Shown here: piece after piece, positions 5,407 to 6,953 of the stretch
Layout: every line of letters begins with the position of its first letter
How positions within the stretch are numbered: the first letter of the stretch is position 1
From: Oscillospiraceae bacterium
Lineage (GTDB): Bacteria; Bacillota; Clostridia; Oscillospirales; Acutalibacteraceae
Direction of reading: 5' to 3'
DNA length: 6,953 bases
Assembly (NCBI GenBank): GCA_902774165.1
Contig: CACYHJ010000141.1
Location: 1-6,953, forward strand
Made by a program: the position numbers and the translations under genes
Notes under the pieces: model-generated
What the model was told of the DNA's origin: nothing
What the model saw: only the letters and a program-made list of their open reading frames with translations
Databases searched by the model: none

Positions 5407-6196
5407 GAATATTTATAAGGATTTCGGGTCCCTGCGCGTTCTGAAGGGCGTTTCCTGCGATATTGAGAAAGGGGAAAAAATTGTCGTTGTCGGCCCTTCC
5501 GGCAGCGGAAAGAGTACCTTCCTTCGCTGTATCAATCTGCTGGAGCAGCCGACCTACGGCGAGGTCTGGGTGGATGATGATCTTGTCACCCCGGTAGACC
5601 CCTATCTCCATTTTGACGTGATTTGTGCGTCAAAAACATTTCAAAAACTCTATCTCGCCGAAAGATCGTCAGGATCGCCGAAAAGCGACGAGGAGCTGTC
5701 TAATGAGATCATTATGAAGATCAAAAAAACAACTGCAATCATTCTCTCACTTGGACTTTGTCTTCCTATGCTTACAGCTTGCGGAAACTCAAAAAACAAC
5801 GAAAAAGATACATCTTCCAAAAACAGCAATAGCGAAAAATCAGCTGTATCATCCGGGAGTGATATGTCTGTTTCTGATAAGGAAGCAAGCATTGAGAGCA
5901 GTACTGAATTATCAGAGCCTTTTGAAAAAAAGGAAACAACGGAAACAACGGAAAGTATTGAACCATCGGAAGATATCATTAAAGAATACGATGACGGACA
6001 GCAATATGAAGAACAGACAGAAGAGGAGAGTGAAGACGAGACAGTTGAGGATAAGCCCTCACTTGAAGAATTTCTCAGGGGGCTGAGATGCAGCGGATGC
6101 AGGCACAACTGTACACTGTTTTCACCGAGATGCATGAACGGCGCAAGGAAGGCAAGTCAGGCGGAAAGCCAGTACAATGAAATGTATAATATGTAA
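5393..6196 (+). CDS. Chimeric reading frame: truncated amino acid ABC ATPase running into a lipoprotein
   Basis: The frame opens as the ATPase subunit of the upstream importer. It starts with GTG at 5393, with AAAAGAGG (5375-5382) 10 bases upstream and a 14-base overlap with the permease. MISVKNIYKDFGSLRVLKGV (1-20) and Walker A GPSGSGKS (34-41) are GlnQ/HisP-like. The stretch LVTPVDPYLHFDVICASKTF (64-83) matches an insert I recall from clostridial members of this family. A complete subunit would carry roughly another 150-200 residues with the Q-loop, LSGGQ signature, Walker B and H-switch; none is here. Between about residues 85 and 112 the sequence leaves the family, and from residue 108 it reads as a lipoprotein signal peptide. 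No catalytically competent ATPase is possible from this frame. An assembly chimera is likelier than a functional fusion, since the product would have an internal export signal. Confidence 0.75.
   Translation: MISVKNIYKDFGSLRVLKGVSCDIEKGEKIVVVGPSGSGKSTFLRCINLLEQPTYGEVWVDDDLVTPVDPYLHFDVICASKTFQKLYLAERSSGSPKSDEELSNEIIMKIKKTTAIILSLGLCLPMLTACGNSKNNEKDTSSKNSNSEKSAVSSGSDMSVSDKEASIESSTELSEPFEKKETTETTESIEPSEDIIKEYDDGQQYEEQTEEESEDETVEDKPSLEEFLRGLRCSGCRHNCTLFSPRCMNGARKASQAESQYNEMYNM
5714..5730. other. Left junction between GC-rich and AT-rich DNA, in mid-frame
   Basis: Family identity changes from ABC ATPase to lipoprotein signal peptide here without loss of frame, and GC content falls from about 60% to below 40%. 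The bases ATGAAGATCAAAAAAAC read naturally as the start of a lipoprotein gene. The preceding residues SDEELSNEII could still belong to the ATPase insert, so both parents may share this short stretch. The exact breakpoint could lie anywhere between about 5,645 and 5,730. Confidence 0.6.
5714..6196 (+). CDS. Small acidic lipoprotein with a C-terminal four-cysteine motif
   Basis: Read from the internal ATG this is a 160-residue exported lipoprotein. Signal peptide MKIKKTTAIILSLGLCLPML (1-20) leads to lipobox LTAC with C23. Next comes a low-complexity Ser/Asn/Lys stretch (24-60), then a Glu/Thr/Ser-rich acidic region (61-113). The C-terminal domain SLEEFLRGLRCSGCRHNC (116-133) continues to C140, giving cysteines 126, 129, 133 and 140 in the pattern C-x2-C-x3-C-x6-C, suited to a metal or Fe-S site; a Gln/Tyr-rich tail ends at 160. 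I do not recognise a named family. It is AT-rich, unlike the genes to its left, and has no good ribosome binding site (the nearest GGAG, 5692-5695, is 18 bases away). Its native upstream region therefore appears to be missing, consistent with a junction at its start. A strong terminator follows the stop. Confidence 0.7.
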   Translation: MKIKKTTAIILSLGLCLPMLTACGNSKNNEKDTSSKNSNSEKSAVSSGSDMSVSDKEASIESSTELSEPFEKKETTETTESIEPSEDIIKEYDDGQQYEEQTEEESEDETVEDKPSLEEFLRGLRCSGCRHNCTLFSPRCMNGARKASQAESQYNEMYNM

Positions 6197-6203
6197 AATA
6201 ATG

Positions 6204-6250
6204 GGGCTGTCGCACAAGCGTAAAATAAACGCAGTGCGGCAGCCCTTTTT
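6204..6250 (+). terminator. Strong intrinsic terminator after the lipoprotein gene
   Basis: GGGCTGTCGCAC (6204-6215) pairs with GTGCGGCAGCCC (6234-6245) through 12 pairs including one G-U. A small internal loop follows, then GCGT (6218-6221) with ACGC (6229-6232) around an AAAATAA loop. TTTTT follows at 6246-6250. It starts 7 bases past the stop codon. Confidence 0.93.
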
Positions 6251-6311
6251 GCTTTTATTATAAATCAGCATTATCATTTATCGGAGATAGTCCTGTGATT
6301 CTAAAAACAGC

Positions 6312-6340
6312 TTGTATCAGGATAAAAAAACTGATATAAT
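6312..6340 (+). promoter_or_regulatory. Extended -10 promoter for the HAD hydrolase
   Basis: TATAAT (6335-6340) is a perfect -10 with TGA before it (extended -10). A weak -35, TTGTAT (6312-6317), lies 17 bases upstream. Between them TATCAG (6315-6320) and CTGATA (6331-6336) form a perfect inverted repeat separated by 10 bases, placed where a repressor would cover the promoter. Initiation is expected near 6347, giving a leader of about 155 bases. The 60 bases between the terminator (ending 6250) and this promoter hold nothing I can identify. Confidence 0.65.
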
Positions 6341-6356
6341 AGACAAATAAGCATAA

Positions 6357-6466
6357 GGGAACCTCTGAAAACCATTTCAAGCAGTCAGCGAGTGAATAGA
6401 AAAGTGAAGATACATGGGGCTTTGCCCTACAGTCCAATCTGTAAAAACAAGTTTTTAGAGATGCCC
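6357..6466. mobile_element. MITE-like 110-bp inverted-repeat element in the HAD leader
   Basis: GGGAACCTCTGAAAAC (6357-6372) and GTTTTTAGAGATGCCC (6451-6466) are inverted repeats matching at 13 of 16 positions. ATAA flanks the element directly on both sides (6353-6356 and 6467-6470), as a target-site duplication would. The interior has no coding potential; it contains a small GGGC-TTT-GCCC hairpin (6417-6427). Size, imperfect terminal repeats and flanking duplication fit a miniature non-autonomous transposon. A structured leader RNA formed by the same repeats is the alternative. It occupies most of the 5' leader of the downstream gene. Confidence 0.45.
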
Positions 6467-6501
6467 ATAAATTCAAAAAATCCGGTACGAAGGAGCATAT
6501 T

Positions 6502-6953
6502 ATGATAACGACAATACTTTTTGATCTTGACGGGACACTTCTCCCTATGGATAACGATGAATTTACAAAGGGTTATTTCGGCTTGCTTGTAAAGAAGCTT
6601 GCTCCCTACGGCTATGATAAGCAGGAGCTTGTTTCTGCTGTATGGACGGGTACTGCTGCTATGGTAAGAAATGACGGCAAATGCAGCAATTATGAAGCAT
6701 TCTGGAAAACCTTTGCCGGAGTGCTTGGCGACAGGGTATATGAATCAAAGCCTGTTTTTGATGATTTCTACAGCAGCGAGTTCAATTATGCAAAGGCATT
6801 CTGCGGCTTTAACGAGAAAACGCAGTCGGTCGAGGGCGCGCTGTCGGATATCCTGTCCTTTGCCCGGACCTGCGAGAAGAATGCGGTTTTAAGCTTTGAA
6901 ACCCAGGTCTATCCGTCTACGCAAGAGGGCATACAGGCGCTCGTGCGCGGGGA
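6502..6953 (+). CDS. HAD-superfamily hydrolase, 5' part, running into unrelated sequence; open at window end
   Basis: The frame starts at ATG 6502 with AAGGAG (6490-6495) 6 bases upstream and stays open for 150 codons to the window edge. Residues 1-106 are the N-terminal part of a HAD phosphatase: LFDLDGTLLP (6-15) holds nucleophile D8 and acid D10, followed by the helical cap region, with FYSSEFNYAKAFCGFNEK (89-106) leading toward the second core part. The family would continue with a strand ending in the motif II Thr/Ser. Instead residues 108-150 (QSVEGALSDILSFARTCEKN and onward) show no HAD resemblance and are more GC-rich. The pattern FARTCEKNAVLSFE (120-133) slightly resembles a helix of rubrerythrin/ferritin-like proteins; this is a guess. 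The first part is secure, and its substrate (a small phosphorylated metabolite) is not determinable. The later part probably belongs to another gene joined here. Confidence 0.75.
   Translation, partial: MITTILFDLDGTLLPMDNDEFTKGYFGLLVKKLAPYGYDKQELVSAVWTGTAAMVRNDGKCSNYEAFWKTFAGVLGDRVYESKPVFDDFYSSEFNYAKAFCGFNEKTQSVEGALSDILSFARTCEKNAVLSFETQVYPSTQEGIQALVRG
6814..6828. other. Right junction, AT-rich to GC-rich, inside the HAD frame
   Basis: HAD similarity stops around residues 105-108, at the A-rich GAGAAAACGCAG, and GC-rich sequence (64% in 6901-6953) follows in the same frame. The sequence beyond shows no ATPase motif in any frame, so the AT-rich block is not a simple insertion with the two ATPase halves on either side. 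Confidence 0.55.

Noticed and set aside
5751..6086. 111-codon frame inside the lipoprotein gene
   Set aside because: Overlaps the lipoprotein in another frame; Lys/Arg-rich shadow with no start signal.
6258..6476. 72-codon reverse frame across the hydrolase leader
   Set aside because: It spans the promoter and the inverted-repeat element, has no recognisable domain, and shows no convincing ribosome binding site; its hydrophobicity reflects AT-rich DNA.
5714..6828. AT-rich block as a transposon inserted in the ATPase gene
   Set aside because: No transposase, terminal repeats or target duplication at its edges, and the right flank carries no remaining ATPase motif in any frame I translated.
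6671..6892. 73-codon forward frame within the HAD gene
   Set aside because: Out-of-frame shadow; the HAD frame carries the DxDGT motif and a good ribosome binding site.

Overview
The window reads as DNA from low- to mid-GC Firmicutes (Clostridia, Oscillospiraceae/Ruminococcaceae-like). The signs are AGGAGG-type ribosome binding sites, sigma-A promoters with extended -10 elements, clostridial-style polar amino acid ABC genes and Ser/Glu-rich lipoproteins. It does not look like one uniform piece of genome. Positions 1 to about 5,710 are GC-rich (62% in a hand count of 5101-5160). About 5,730-6,815 is AT-rich (37% in 5761-5820, 38% in 6541-6600). GC rises again at the right edge (64% in 6901-6953). 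Both composition changes coincide with a protein that changes family in mid-frame.

Layout. (1) 124-1713 (+): an FGGY-family sugar kinase, preceded by a small heptamer repeat and closed by a hairpin terminator. (2) 3477 down to 1757 (-): a two-gene aconitase X operon (large catalytic subunit, then the small DUF126 swivel subunit), convergent with the kinase. Its promoter overlaps a sequence that resembles a catabolite-repression (cre) site. (3) 3643-5710 (+): a polar amino acid ABC importer operon with a near-consensus promoter, a substrate-binding lipoprotein, a permease, and the first third of the ATPase. (4) 5714-6250 (+): a small lipoprotein with a four-cysteine C-terminal motif and a strong terminator. 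(5) 6312-6953 (+): a promoter, a 110-bp inverted-repeat element resembling a MITE, and a HAD-superfamily hydrolase that loses its family resemblance near residue 107.

How the genes fit together. The binding protein captures an amino acid at the membrane surface and the permease moves it across. The ATPase that should drive this is broken here: after Walker A and a family-specific insert, the reading frame runs into a lipoprotein signal peptide, so the Q-loop, signature motif, Walker B and H-switch are all absent. The kinase and aconitase X point to sugar and hydroxy-acid/hydroxyproline-type catabolism, but neither substrate can be fixed from the sequence.

The most notable biology is the binding protein. 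Its segments appear in circularly permuted order, with the usual C-terminal lobe-1 segment placed directly behind the lipoprotein linker and ahead of the usual N-terminal strand. The two junctions at about 5,714-5,730 and 6,814-6,828 are most simply explained as assembly chimeras, though a real rearrangement cannot be excluded from the sequence alone. I found no CRISPR array, rRNA, tRNA, transposase or defence cassette.
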